Part shown: positions 16,370-23,766 of the stretch, in pieces
How the letters are laid out: each line of letters begins with the position of its first letter
Position numbering within the stretch: the stretch's first letter is position 1
Origin: Pseudomonadota bacterium
GTDB taxonomy: Bacteria; Pseudomonadota; Gammaproteobacteria; Burkholderiales; Burkholderiaceae_B
Assembly (NCBI GenBank): GCA_023387815.1
Contig: JAEWHK010000061.1
Span: 1 to 54,035, forward strand
Length of the DNA: 54,035 bases
Direction: 5' to 3'
Program-made: the position numbers and the translations under genes
Notes under the pieces: model-generated
Database searches by the model: none
The model's input: only the letters and a program-made list of their open reading frames with translations
What the model was told of the DNA's origin: nothing

Positions 16370-16488
16370 TTTTAAGTTGGATGGGTCTATGTCGTTAATT
16401 TATCAGATTGGAATTTAAAGTCAATGTTTATGCGGGTTTTGAGACTTCCATTAAAATCCAATGAAGCTCAGTTTGCCTTAGTATTTCA

Positions 16489-16539
16489 AGGACTCATAAT
16501 CCTTTGGTCGCTGGTTCAAGTCCAGCCGGGGGGACCAAA
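16489..16539. repeat. attR: 51-bp attachment core
   Basis: Exact copy of 4922-4972: the anticodon stem to CCA end of tRNA-Met without the 5' half. It is therefore not a functional tRNA gene. It marks the right end of the satellite and is followed by host DNA, including a terminator hairpin. Confidence 0.93.
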
Positions 16540-16563
16540 GAAAGCTTTAAGATTCAATAAATT

Positions 16564-16587
16564 AGCCGCTCGTTTGAGCGGCTTTTC
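16564..16587 (+). terminator. Displaced host terminator of tRNA-Met
   Basis: AGCCGCTC/GAGCGGCT hairpin with a GTTT loop and a TTTT tail, 25 bases after attR. Before insertion it would have lain right after the tRNA CCA end. It may also help end any transcript leaving the element. Confidence 0.8.
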
Positions 16588-16614
16588 TGTTGGCCGAAAA
16601 TAAAGATGACAGGC

Positions 16615-17685
16615 TTAAAGCTGCAGGCCGAGGAATTTGAATGGCTTTGACTCTTTGAATTGGTCATTTGCCATGCCCGAGTATATTTTTGACTGATTAG
16701 GGCCCAGTTCCAGTGTCAGGACTTTTCCTGTTTTTTCCGAAAAATCCAGTTTCTTCAAGTCGATCCAGAACACATTCGGGGTCAGCGCAGACTCAAAAAA
16801 GTATCGCATGCGCTTTTGATCCGCAACGGTACGCCAGCGGGTCGAGGCAATATTCGGTTCGTTCTCTGTCGTCAGGCCATAGGGGACCGACACATTGCGG
16901 ATGACAGAAAACACGCTGGCAATTGATTCAACCGCGTCCTCGTTTTTTGGAATCGCATTCACGTAGAACATTGCCCGGGCATAACGGTCCGAAGCGCGAT
17001 TGGTGCCCGGTAGCATGACTGTGCCGCCGATTTGCTTCCAGTATTCTTCCATAGCGAGCTGTTTTTCGAAAATCGGCGAGTTTGTCATTACCTGGTAGTC
17101 GCGGCTATGGTGAATAACCTGCTTGCCGTCAATGTATTCGATGATCGCACTATCACCTGACGCGTCCGAAAGAGACAAGTGCAAAGTGGCAAGCCGATCC
17201 TGGCCTGGAACATTGTCCGTTACCACGGTGAACGGTTGCTTCTCCAGTGCCCGTACCGTCTCCTCAACGGTGGCAAACTGATCCAGAACATATTGCGCCC
17301 ACGCTGCGATCGTCAAACCGGGAGTCTTGGCGTCGTATTTCGGGTATGAAGACTCCGCCAGCCAAAGTACATTGGCGACCAGGCCGGCCTCATTCATCCC
17401 ATCCGTCGTGGAAATGTCATAGCCCGAAGCGATCACGCTGCCGTACTTTGACGTCCACTTGACCGAATTAGGTCCTGCCTCTCCGTTACGCGCCATTCCC
17501 CGTGGAAACACCCATAAATTGGTGCCAACATCCATTTTCCAGTCCATGGAGCGCGCAGTAATCACCTCGCCATGTACGCCGTGGTAGACAAATCGGGTGC
17601 AGGCCTGTACCGAGGTCACGGCCATACTGGTCGCCAGCGCCGTAGCTGTGCAGATCCTGGTAAACGAAAGTGAGCGGAGGGACAT
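16615..17685 (-). CDS. Linear amide C-N hydrolase, choloylglycine hydrolase / penicillin V acylase family
   Basis: Ntn-fold hydrolase that cleaves amide bonds such as those of conjugated bile acids, penicillin V or N-acyl homoserine lactones; the substrate cannot be told from sequence. 356 residues. A signal peptide ends at ...TSVQA, exposing Cys29 (ACTRFVY) as the N-terminal nucleophile after cleavage, as required in this family. Arg45 and Asp48 (ARSMDW) are in the expected active-site positions, and TTDGMNEAGLVANVLWL is a family motif. AGGGAA precedes the ATG. Probably periplasmic. Monocistronic, divergent from the outer-membrane protein gene. Confidence 0.9.
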   Translation of the reverse strand: MSLRSLSFTRICTATALATSMAVTSVQACTRFVYHGVHGEVITARSMDWKMDVGTNLWVFPRGMARNGEAGPNSVKWTSKYGSVIASGYDISTTDGMNEAGLVANVLWLAESSYPKYDAKTPGLTIAAWAQYVLDQFATVEETVRALEKQPFTVVTDNVPGQDRLATLHLSLSDASGDSAIIEYIDGKQVIHHSRDYQVMTNSPIFEKQLAMEEYWKQIGGTVMLPGTNRASDRYARAMFYVNAIPKNEDAVESIASVFSVIRNVSVPYGLTTENEPNIASTRWRTVADQKRMRYFFESALTPNVFWIDLKKLDFSEKTGKVLTLELGPNQSKIYSGMANDQFKESKPFKFLGLQL

Positions 17686-17855
17686 GTATGTTTCCCTGTC
17701 AAATTATTGAAAAAATTTCAAATGAAATTGAAGTATACTGGCATTCTCAAATTTCGGTAAAAAAATAATCCCGATGTCTGCGCTGACATCGGCTTGTTGC
17801 TGACTTACCCTGTGATCGGCTCAACGTTGCAGTCATACTGCGTAGGAAAGATTCA

Positions 17856-18680
17856 ATGCAAAGCAGATGTTTTCTTGTTCTACCCGTCATTGTGACGTTA
17901 TACGGAGCTTGCGTCGCTAATGCTGCCGAGCCGACGTTGACCCAGGACACGGTGCCTGCATCGGTATCCGATAGCAAAGAAGACTGGGCCTTACAGATAA
18001 CGCCGTACCTGTGGGCTGCCGAAATGCATGGACGCATCTCGCCTTTTCGCCGCGGCCCGACCATCGGTGTCGGCAAATCCTTTTCCGATGTTCTTGAAGA
18101 TTTGAGGGTTGGTGGTTTCGTTGATATCTGGGGACGTAAAGGTCGTTATGTCCTATCTGGCGACATTGCCTATGTCGATACGAAAGAAGGTCACACATCG
18201 GGCCCATTGCCCGGATTAGGACCGTTGCCGCCAGGAACCCGCGTAGAAGGTTCGGTTAATTCAAAGCTCTTCACGGCAACATTGCTTGGTGGCTATCGCG
18301 TTGTCGATACGCCGACGCTGACGCTCGATGCGCTGGTGGGATTGCGAGCCTGGCATGTTTCAAACAAGGTCCAGGTGAGCGCGCTTGGGCGTTCCCGCAG
18401 CTACAAGGAAAGCTTTGGATGGACCGAGCCGGTAATCGGTGCACGCGCATTCACACAACTGACTGAGCGGCTCTCTTTGCAGGGGCTGGCCAACATCGGC
18501 GGATTTGGTGTGGGTTCAAAATTTGTATGGTCCGCACAAGCGACCTTGAATTACGTTTTCACCGATCAACTGTCTGTTTCTGCTGGATATAAGGCGCTGG
18601 ATGTCAATTACCGCCACAAGGGGAATGTCTATGACACACGCATGCATGGTCCTGTTCTTGGGTTAACTTATCGGTTTTAA
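17856..18680 (+). CDS. Outer-membrane beta-barrel protein
   Basis: 274 residues: an N-terminal signal peptide (ends near CVANAAEP), then WALQITPYLWAAEMHG and repeated amphipathic strands with aromatic girdles (GGYRVVD, TLDALVGLRAW, SLQGLANIGGFGV, SVSAGYKALDVNY), ending in a C-terminal Phe as expected for BAM-inserted barrels. No substrate or enzymatic motif is visible. AGGAAAG precedes the start. Divergent from the amidase, with the shared 170-base gap probably holding both promoters. Confidence 0.85.
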   Translation: MQSRCFLVLPVIVTLYGACVANAAEPTLTQDTVPASVSDSKEDWALQITPYLWAAEMHGRISPFRRGPTIGVGKSFSDVLEDLRVGGFVDIWGRKGRYVLSGDIAYVDTKEGHTSGPLPGLGPLPPGTRVEGSVNSKLFTATLLGGYRVVDTPTLTLDALVGLRAWHVSNKVQVSALGRSRSYKESFGWTEPVIGARAFTQLTERLSLQGLANIGGFGVGSKFVWSAQATLNYVFTDQLSVSAGYKALDVNYRHKGNVYDTRMHGPVLGLTYRF

Positions 18681-18809
18681 ATGCTGACCCTGTTATTTCG
18701 AGTCTGATTAAGAGGAAATTTAAAAAAATTTAACGTTAAAGTAACAATAATTGTCTTAAGTACTAAAATGTATACTCTCAATAAACAATAAAGTGCAGAG
18801 GGGTAGGAA

Positions 18810-19040
18810 GTGAAGTTAGCAGGAAAAGCTTTAAGTATTATCTTTCAGTCAGCTGCCATGAGCAGCGCGCTGATTGCGTTTTTTCTGGTGTGCTTTGAAG
18901 ACGATATGCCCAGAGCTTCGTTAATAACGATACTTGGCATTATCTGCGTCGCTATCTTTTATGGATTAGCGCGTGCTGCGGGACGCTCCGCGAGCGAGCC
19001 GATGGATGACTTTAACTGGAATTCAGACAGAAGCTGCTGA
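18810..19040 (+). CDS. Hypothetical small membrane protein
   Basis: 76 residues with two hydrophobic segments (IIFQSAAMSSALIAFFLVCF and SLITILGIICVAIFYGLA) and an acidic tail. It starts at GTG with AGGAA upstream. It is not recognised. The next gene follows after nine bases, so the two probably share a transcript. Confidence 0.6.
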   Translation: MKLAGKALSIIFQSAAMSSALIAFFLVCFEDDMPRASLITILGIICVAIFYGLARAAGRSASEPMDDFNWNSDRSC

Positions 19041-19049
19041 GGAAACTGC

Positions 19050-19274
19050 ATGGACAACCAAACGCCGATAGAAGACAGATCCCTGGATTCACAAGCAGAA
19101 TCGCAGGACTCACAATCGCCTCACAGGCAAACTGAGATCAACTGGCTACGTGCCAATCTTTCGGAACAGGCATTCCGGGATTGGTACTGGACTGAGTTTG
19201 AAGCAAACCTTAACTGGCTGGACAAGTTCGAAAGTCAGGTCTTGGGTGAGATTGCCAGACCTGAGAAAAAATAA
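19050..19274 (+). CDS. Hypothetical small soluble protein
   Basis: 74 residues; hydrophilic, Gln/Ser/Asp-rich first third, then a Trp-rich helical part (INWLRANLSEQAFRDWYWTEFEANLNWLDKFESQVL). GAGGAAA precedes the ATG. It is not recognised. Downstream of the small membrane protein in an apparent two-gene unit. Confidence 0.6.
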   Translation: MDNQTPIEDRSLDSQAESQDSQSPHRQTEINWLRANLSEQAFRDWYWTEFEANLNWLDKFESQVLGEIARPEKK

Positions 19275-19319
19275 ATAACGCCGCGACGATTAACGCAGCG
19301 GCGGGCTACCTTTTCTTTT

Positions 19320-19478
19320 CTACCTGCCTCGGCCAAAGAAGAAAGAGGCAATTGCCAGGACCAGGAATACAACAAACAGGATTTTAGCGATAGACGCAGC
19401 GCCAGCTGCGATGCCACCGAAGCCCAGGACTGCAGCAATAATGGCGATGATAAAAAAGACAATAGCGTAATGGAGCAT
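19320..19478 (-). CDS. DUF1328 family small membrane protein
   Basis: 52 residues, beginning MLHYAIVFFIIAIIAAVLGF and ending FFFGRGR. This is the DUF1328/YtjA family of two-segment inner-membrane peptides found in stress-responsive clusters; the molecular role is unknown. GAGGG lies seven bases before the ATG. Three evenly spaced palindromes lie just upstream (19498-19558), and a CsbD gene lies behind them. Confidence 0.92.
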   Translation of the reverse strand: MLHYAIVFFIIAIIAAVLGFGGIAAGAASIAKILFVVFLVLAIASFFFGRGR

Positions 19479-19497
19479 GGTTTCCCTCGTTGTTTTG

Positions 19498-19558
19498 GAT
19501 TCGGTGAATCCATTTGGTTTAGATCCAGTGGATCCGTTTTACTTATATCCGTTGGATC
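19498..19558. promoter_or_regulatory. Three palindromes at exact 24-bp spacing upstream of the DUF1328 gene
   Basis: GATTCGGTGAATC (19498-19510), GATCCAGTGGATC (19522-19534) and TATCCGTTGGATC (19546-19558), with centres at 19504, 19528 and 19552. They share a GATnC..TGnATC plan. Regular spacing suggests cooperative protein binding on one face, or an RNA of stacked short hairpins in the leader. The cognate factor is unknown. Confidence 0.55.
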
Positions 19559-19616
19559 TGTATCTTTAAATAGGTATAGCTAAAAAACGGCGTTGAGCCG
19601 CTTTCGTTGCATCAGA

Positions 19617-19817
19617 TTACTGGTTTTTATCCCAGAAATCGTTCACTTGTTTTTCTGCTTCCTCTTTGGTCCGGCCATATTTTTCCTGCAAAATGCCGGC
19701 CATTTTCTGGGCACTGCCATTGACCTGGGCGATATCGTCATCGGTGAGCTCGCCCCACGTCTGTTTGACTGAACCCTTTACTTGTTCCCATTTTCCGGCT
19801 GCAATATCTTTATTCAT
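19617..19817 (-). CDS. CsbD family stress protein
   Basis: 66 residues, with the family pattern MNKDIAAGKWEQVKGSVKQTWGELTDDDIAQVNG and GRTKEEAEKQVNDFW. CsbD-like proteins are small, hydrophilic and induced by general stress; their activity is not established. Its leader contains the 15-base inverted repeat GAGGCAAAATGCCTC (19839-19853). GGAG precedes the ATG. It reads in the same direction as the DUF1328 gene, which supports a shared stress response. Confidence 0.93.
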   Translation of the reverse strand: MNKDIAAGKWEQVKGSVKQTWGELTDDDIAQVNGSAQKMAGILQEKYGRTKEEAEKQVNDFWDKNQ

Positions 19818-20213
19818 GGATAATCTCCTTGTTTTTCAGAGGCAAAATGCCTCATTTTGAGTGTAGCAAACCTGTCAAGCGTTAGCGCAAATGCAATTAA
19901 CGTTCGCGCCAGTATCGTACAAATACAGCCTCTGGCCACCGTTGGCGACTTGAAGCTTTGGAACCCCAGCTTTTACCTGTCCAGAATGCCTGGCGCTCGG
20001 CGCCGTTTACCATACGACAATCATAAAGCCCCACTTTTGTGGGCAAAGCGTGATCAATACAACGCCACATTTGAACAACTCCTTCGAATAATAATTTATG
20101 TAGGAAAGCTGTATAGCGGGGCAGATTATATAACCGGGCGATATTTCAAATATTAAACAAACGTCAACTACGAAAGCAGGGCGTTTCAGCGGCTTCCCGG
20201 CAGCACGATGAGG
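19818..20213. other. 396-base gap without a convincing gene
   Basis: It contains the csbD leader with the GAGGCAAAATGCCTC repeat, and a small hairpin near 20028-20044 (GCCCCAC/GTGGGC) that could end a leftward transcript. The plus-strand frame opening with TTG at 19857 has no ribosome-binding site, and its composition is not protein-like. I see nothing else. Confidence 0.5.
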
Positions 20214-20504
20214 TCATCCTATGGTACTGCGCAGTTTGCGCGGATATTCAATATTTCTATAGTCATGCATTTTGCTATCAAGGTTGATGACAACAATTTT
20301 GTCATTCCTGGTCAGCTTGCTGTTTGTATAAAGAGAATTGCATATTGCTGCTGCTGTGCCGCTAGCCTGAAATATATAGAGTGTGGCGGTTTCTTCCCAG
20401 GGCTCGGTATCGGCGATCCCCTTGATTGCGTCGACCAATGAGCGATGCCGCATCTGAAAATTTTCATCTTTCTGAATGGAAAAAGTGACCAGGAAACTGT
20501 CCAT
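20214..20504 (-). CDS. Hypothetical protein with possible ferredoxin-like (Cas2/VapD-type) fold
   Basis: 96 residues from the ATG at 20504; the frame is open to 20561, but the conserved-looking part begins MDSFLVTFSIQKD. Predicted beta-alpha-beta-beta-alpha-beta order: FLVTFSI, RHRSLVDAIKGI, ATLYIFQASG, TAAAICNSLY, DKIVVINL. This order resembles small Cas2/VapD-like proteins, but no CRISPR array or cas gene is nearby, so that is only a fold guess. Divergent from the LysR gene, with an 18-bp palindrome between them. Confidence 0.6.
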   Translation of the reverse strand: MDSFLVTFSIQKDENFQMRHRSLVDAIKGIADTEPWEETATLYIFQASGTAAAICNSLYTNSKLTRNDKIVVINLDSKMHDYRNIEYPRKLRSTIG

Positions 20505-20619
20505 GTAAATTGTGCTGAATTTCGTTTGTAATTTAGTTGTTACCTGGAGAGCTGGGCGCATTTTCGGTCGCGGCTCTTGCCGTGTTCCTCTCGATAAGCA
20601 CCAGATTTCCAGTTTTCGA

Positions 20620-20637
20620 TATATAGTAGACTATATA
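20620..20637. promoter_or_regulatory. 18-bp perfect palindrome upstream of the LysR gene
   Basis: TATATAGTAGACTATATA is self-complementary apart from its central AG, 36 bases before the LysR start and within the divergent intergenic gap. It has the T-N11-A layout of LysR boxes, so autoregulation is plausible. Confidence 0.5.
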
Positions 20638-20672
20638 ACGAAACCATACCCGAAATGGGGGAGATGACTCGC

Positions 20673-21593
20673 ATGTTGTTAAAGCAGCTTAGATATCTGG
20701 TTGCGCTCGCTCACGAAAAACATTTTGGACATGCCGCACAGTCGTGCCATGTATCGCAGCCCGCATTCTCGGGCACGATTCGTTCATTGGAGCAGCATCT
20801 TGGTGTGACCATCGTTCAACGGGGAAAGCGATTTCACGGGTTTACGCCGGAAGGAGAGCGCATTCTGAAGTGGGCACGAAGCATTGTTGCCGACTGTGAA
20901 AGTCTGCATCACGAAATTCAATCCGAGAATGGAGAAAAAACAGGCACCGTAAGAATTGGTGCCATCCCAACCACCATTTCCCTCATCGCATTATTTACCA
21001 ACGTCTGCATTGAACGACATGAGCATATTCACCACAAGATATATTCCCTGTCCACTACGGAGATACTGAAGCAGCTTGAGGATTTCGAACTGGATATGGG
21101 CATTACTTATCTGGATGAGAACCTGAGCAGGCAGTTTGAAGGGGTTCCGTTATTCACTGAAGACTATGTATTCATCACGCGAAATAAGAATCCATTTCCT
21201 GACAGGGCCTCTATCACCTGGCAGGAGGCCACGTCTGCGCCATTGTGTCTGCTGACTCCCGACATGCATGCAAGACGCAGTATGAATGACGTGTTCGACA
21301 GGGAAGGCCTGGATGTCGTTCCCGTTGTTGAAACGGATTCCATCTTTATGTTGTATGCTCATGTGCGATGTGCTGGCCTGTGCAGCATTGTGCCGCGAGG
21401 TGTGCTGTGCCTGCATGAAATGAGGGATGAGCTGACTGTGATTCCTGTCGAGCCGTTACTTCAGCGGCAGGTCGGAATGATTCTCTTGCGGGAGCGTCAG
21501 CGCAGCCCCGTGATGAGCACCGTGATTGATCAATTTATCGGACTAGGGTTACGCGAGCGCGTTGCGATGTTGGGAAAGGAACCGACCATGTAG
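20673..21593 (+). CDS. LysR-family transcriptional regulator
   Basis: 306 residues from the ATG at 20673, which has GGAG nine bases upstream; an ATG six codons earlier lacks one. N-terminal winged HTH (LKQLRYLVALAHEKHFGHAAQSCHVSQPAFSGTIRSLEQHLGVTIVQRG) followed by a periplasmic-binding-like effector domain from about residue 95. The DNA-binding part resembles regulators linked to formate dehydrogenase genes in Burkholderiales. The NAD-dependent formate dehydrogenase lies close by on the opposite strand, so control of that gene is a reasonable guess but not shown. Confidence 0.92.
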   Translation: MLLKQLRYLVALAHEKHFGHAAQSCHVSQPAFSGTIRSLEQHLGVTIVQRGKRFHGFTPEGERILKWARSIVADCESLHHEIQSENGEKTGTVRIGAIPTTISLIALFTNVCIERHEHIHHKIYSLSTTEILKQLEDFELDMGITYLDENLSRQFEGVPLFTEDYVFITRNKNPFPDRASITWQEATSAPLCLLTPDMHARRSMNDVFDREGLDVVPVVETDSIFMLYAHVRCAGLCSIVPRGVLCLHEMRDELTVIPVEPLLQRQVGMILLRERQRSPVMSTVIDQFIGLGLRERVAMLGKEPTM

Positions 21594-21656
21594 AAAATGA
21601 CATAGCTGACCTGGACTACACAACTAGGACTGGAATCAAGGACACTCGTTTGTTTA

Positions 21657-22190
21657 TCAGGTTTCGGTTCGATTGACGATTTTCGGGCCGCGACTGTCTT
21701 TGATCAGCTCGATCGCTTTCCAGTAAAGGCATGCGGTCACGAGAATGGCAGATGCGCCGGCCAGTGTCGGAAAAAGCAGGAATGACCATCCTGGCGCGCT
21801 TAGAAATATAACCAGCGCATTGCTTCCGGCAGGCGGATGGACAGTATCGGTCAATATCATGACCATGACCACAGTAGCGGTGGCCGCAGCCATCGGTATC
21901 CAGCCAGGACCCAAAAACGTCAGGAATGACAGGCCGATCAGAGATGCCAGAAAATGGCCTCCGATCACGTTCCTGGGTTTGGAAAAAGGGCCTGCCGGGA
22001 ATCCGAAAACCAATACGCATGTCGCGCCAAATGACGCGATGATCCACATTTCTCCGGTACCTTCAGAAGCCAGACAAATGCCCAGTATTGCAATGAATGT
22101 GCCCAGCCCCACCAGGGCGACACCAAACAGTTTTTGCACATAGGTGGCAGGCAATTTGAAAAAGGAACCGGAGCGTGGAATTAACGTCAT
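21657..22190 (-). CDS. HPP family integral membrane protein
   Basis: 177 residues with four to five hydrophobic segments and the defining HPPAGSNAL motif in the middle. HPP proteins are poorly understood; a plant chloroplast member transports nitrite. The ATG overlaps the formate dehydrogenase stop (ATGA), so the two are translationally coupled. That pairing makes an anion role related to formate plausible, but this is inference. It is convergent with the LysR gene. Confidence 0.88.
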   Translation of the reverse strand: MTLIPRSGSFFKLPATYVQKLFGVALVGLGTFIAILGICLASEGTGEMWIIASFGATCVLVFGFPAGPFSKPRNVIGGHFLASLIGLSFLTFLGPGWIPMAAATATVVMVMILTDTVHPPAGSNALVIFLSAPGWSFLLFPTLAGASAILVTACLYWKAIELIKDSRGPKIVNRTET

Positions 22191-23404
22191 GCTGGCTGCG
22201 CCTCCGCATTATTGAAGCGGGCAGCTTCTTCAGCGCCGGATGTAGCGTTACCTTTGCTGTATGAATGCGCGCCAGCGCCGGCCAGCTGGCCACCCTGAAC
22301 AATGAGATATTCATCCCGAATTGGACGACCTTCGAAATAGTTTTCCAGAATCTCGCGCGTACCGGCGGCATAACGCGTCTGTGCTGACAATGTCGAACCG
22401 GAAATATGGGGAGTCATACCTTCATGCGGCATTGTCCGCCAGGGATGGTCTTTCGGCGCGGGTTGCGGGAACCAGACATCGCCCGCATAACCGGCGAGCT
22501 GACCGTTCTCCAGGGCCTGAACAATGGCTTCACGGTCACACAGTTTTCCTCTGGCGGTATTGATCAAATAGGCGCCTCTCTTGAAATTTTTCAGGGTGTG
22601 CGCATTGATCATATGCTCTGTCTCGGGATGCAGAGGGCAATTGAGCGTGACCACATCACATACTTTTGTCAGGCTTTCAAGGCTGTCGTGATAAGTCAGA
22701 TTCAGTTCTTTCTCTACACTCTCTGGCAGGCGATGGCGATCCAGATAATGCAGATTGACATCGAAGGGTTTGAGCAGACGCAGAACACGCAAGCCGATAC
22801 GACCAGCAGCCACTGTTCCCACCTCCATGCCTTCGAGGTCGTAGGAGCGCGCAACGCAATCGGCAATATTCCATCCACCTTTGCGGGCCCAGTCGTGGGA
22901 AGGAATATAGTTGCGTACCAGACCCAGAATCATCATGACGACATGTTCTGCCACGCTATGACTATTGCAATACGTGACTTCTGCAACGGTCACATTGTTT
23001 TCCATTGCGGCCTGCAGATCGGTGTGATCGGAACCAATGCCAGCTGTCACAATCATTTTGAGTTTCGGTGCTTTTGCAATACGCTCTGCAGTCATGTATG
23101 CCGGCCAGAAGGGCTGGGAAATGACAATCTCTGCATCGTGCAGTTCACGATCCAGAACACTATCGGAGCCATCTTTGCTTGACGTGACAACCAGCTCATG
23201 GCCATTGTCTTCCAGATATTTTCGCAGTCCGAGTTCCCCGGAGACACTTCCTAATAGTGCGCCGGGTTTGAAATCGATATTTTTGGGCGTAGGCAATGTC
23301 TGCCCGTCAGGGTACCCATCCAGTTTCGGCAGGGTGTCACGTGCGTAACTCTGTGGATATCCGTCTATAGGGTCATCATAAAGAACACATACCACTTTGG
23401 CCAT
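22187..23404 (-). CDS. fdh: NAD-dependent formate dehydrogenase
   Basis: Oxidises formate to CO2 with NAD+, a metal-free D-2-hydroxyacid-dehydrogenase-type enzyme. 405 residues from the ATG at 23404, supported by GGAG; the open frame continues 70 codons upstream without family similarity. Diagnostic stretches: AKVVCVLYDDPIDGYP at the start, PFWPAYMTAERI, the dinucleotide fold AAGRIGLRVLRLL, and YLDRHRLPESVEKELNL, where the Asp selects NAD over NADP. The catalytic His lies in MTPHISGSTLSAQ. It closely resembles the Pseudomonas sp. 101-type enzyme. Forms a two-gene unit with the HPP protein. Confidence 0.96.
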   Translation of the reverse strand: MAKVVCVLYDDPIDGYPQSYARDTLPKLDGYPDGQTLPTPKNIDFKPGALLGSVSGELGLRKYLEDNGHELVVTSSKDGSDSVLDRELHDAEIVISQPFWPAYMTAERIAKAPKLKMIVTAGIGSDHTDLQAAMENNVTVAEVTYCNSHSVAEHVVMMILGLVRNYIPSHDWARKGGWNIADCVARSYDLEGMEVGTVAAGRIGLRVLRLLKPFDVNLHYLDRHRLPESVEKELNLTYHDSLESLTKVCDVVTLNCPLHPETEHMINAHTLKNFKRGAYLINTARGKLCDREAIVQALENGQLAGYAGDVWFPQPAPKDHPWRTMPHEGMTPHISGSTLSAQTRYAAGTREILENYFEGRPIRDEYLIVQGGQLAGAGAHSYSKGNATSGAEEAARFNNAEAQPA

Positions 23405-23439
23405 GATCAGTCTCCGTATTTTAAGAATCAGTTTGAAAA

Positions 23440-23457
23440 GTAATGAATGAACATTAC
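23440..23457. promoter_or_regulatory. Inverted repeat in the fdh leader
   Basis: GTAATG and CATTAC are separated by six bases, 36-53 bases upstream of the fdh start. Either an operator or a leader hairpin. The rest of the 362-base gap up to 23766 holds the tRNA fragment and a TACAAT (near 23731) that may serve the rightward small gene. Confidence 0.35.
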
Positions 23458-23619
23458 CTTGGACTTCATGGTAAATAACAGAAATTTTGGCGTCTATTCG
23501 TATGTTTGGATCGACTGATAACTGCAACCTATCAGGAAATTGCAAATGTGATATTCTCGAGCCTGGTATTTTGAGCCTGACAGCTTGGATAACCTGGCGT
23601 TGCGCTCGCGTCATTGGTT

Positions 23620-23648
23620 GACCAAAGGATTATGAGTTCTTTGCTCTA
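23620..23648 (-). other. tRNA-Met anticodon-arm fragment
   Basis: 29 bases on the minus strand match the D-stem end and anticodon arm of the tRNA-Met at 4894-4970 with two mismatches, including an uninterrupted ACTCATAATCCTTTGGTC. Flanks do not match the tRNA, so it is not a tRNA gene. It could be a scar of a former integration at this tRNA, or a secondary attachment site. Confidence 0.65.
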
Positions 23649-23766
23649 TGTATGCGCGAATCTGCGAGAGCGGACGGGGGCAATGAGCGTGTCGGCGCAT
23701 TCTCAGACGTCGAATACGACTCGACTGGGTACAATCAAAGAACGCCAATAACAGGAGGAGCACGAT

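Larger units (their letters stand above)
4922..16539 (-). mobile_element. Capsid-forming PICI-like phage satellite, 11.57 kb
   Basis: Bounded by the 51-bp direct repeats. Nearly all genes read leftwards from attR. In transcription order they are: integrase, two unknowns, an AlpA-like early operon ending in an initiator-like gene, an iteron array, then capsid, protease, portal, HNH, TerS, TerL, small ORF, adaptor, connector and a terminal small gene. The head and packaging module is complete, but there are no tail, tape-measure, baseplate, holin or lysin genes. There is also no primase-helicase. Size and content fit capsid-forming phage-inducible chromosomal islands, which make their own heads and use helper tails. 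The absence of a large replication gene is unusual for that group. The alternative is a deletion remnant of an HK97-like prophage; the tidy ends and compact operons argue against this. Confidence 0.8.

Noticed and set aside
16489..16539. A second tRNA-Met gene at the right end of the element
   Set aside because: Only the 3' 49 bases of the tRNA are present; the upstream bases do not form an acceptor or D-arm. It is the attR copy.
4922..16539. A complete prophage
   Set aside because: No tail, baseplate, tape-measure, holin or lysin genes, and 11.6 kb is too small for a tailed phage.
19857..20156. A 99-codon rightward gene
   Set aside because: TTG start without a ribosome-binding site, composition unlike neighbours, no recognisable features.
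20214..20504. A CRISPR Cas2 gene
   Set aside because: No cas1, array or other cas gene in the window; only the general strand-helix order resembles Cas2.
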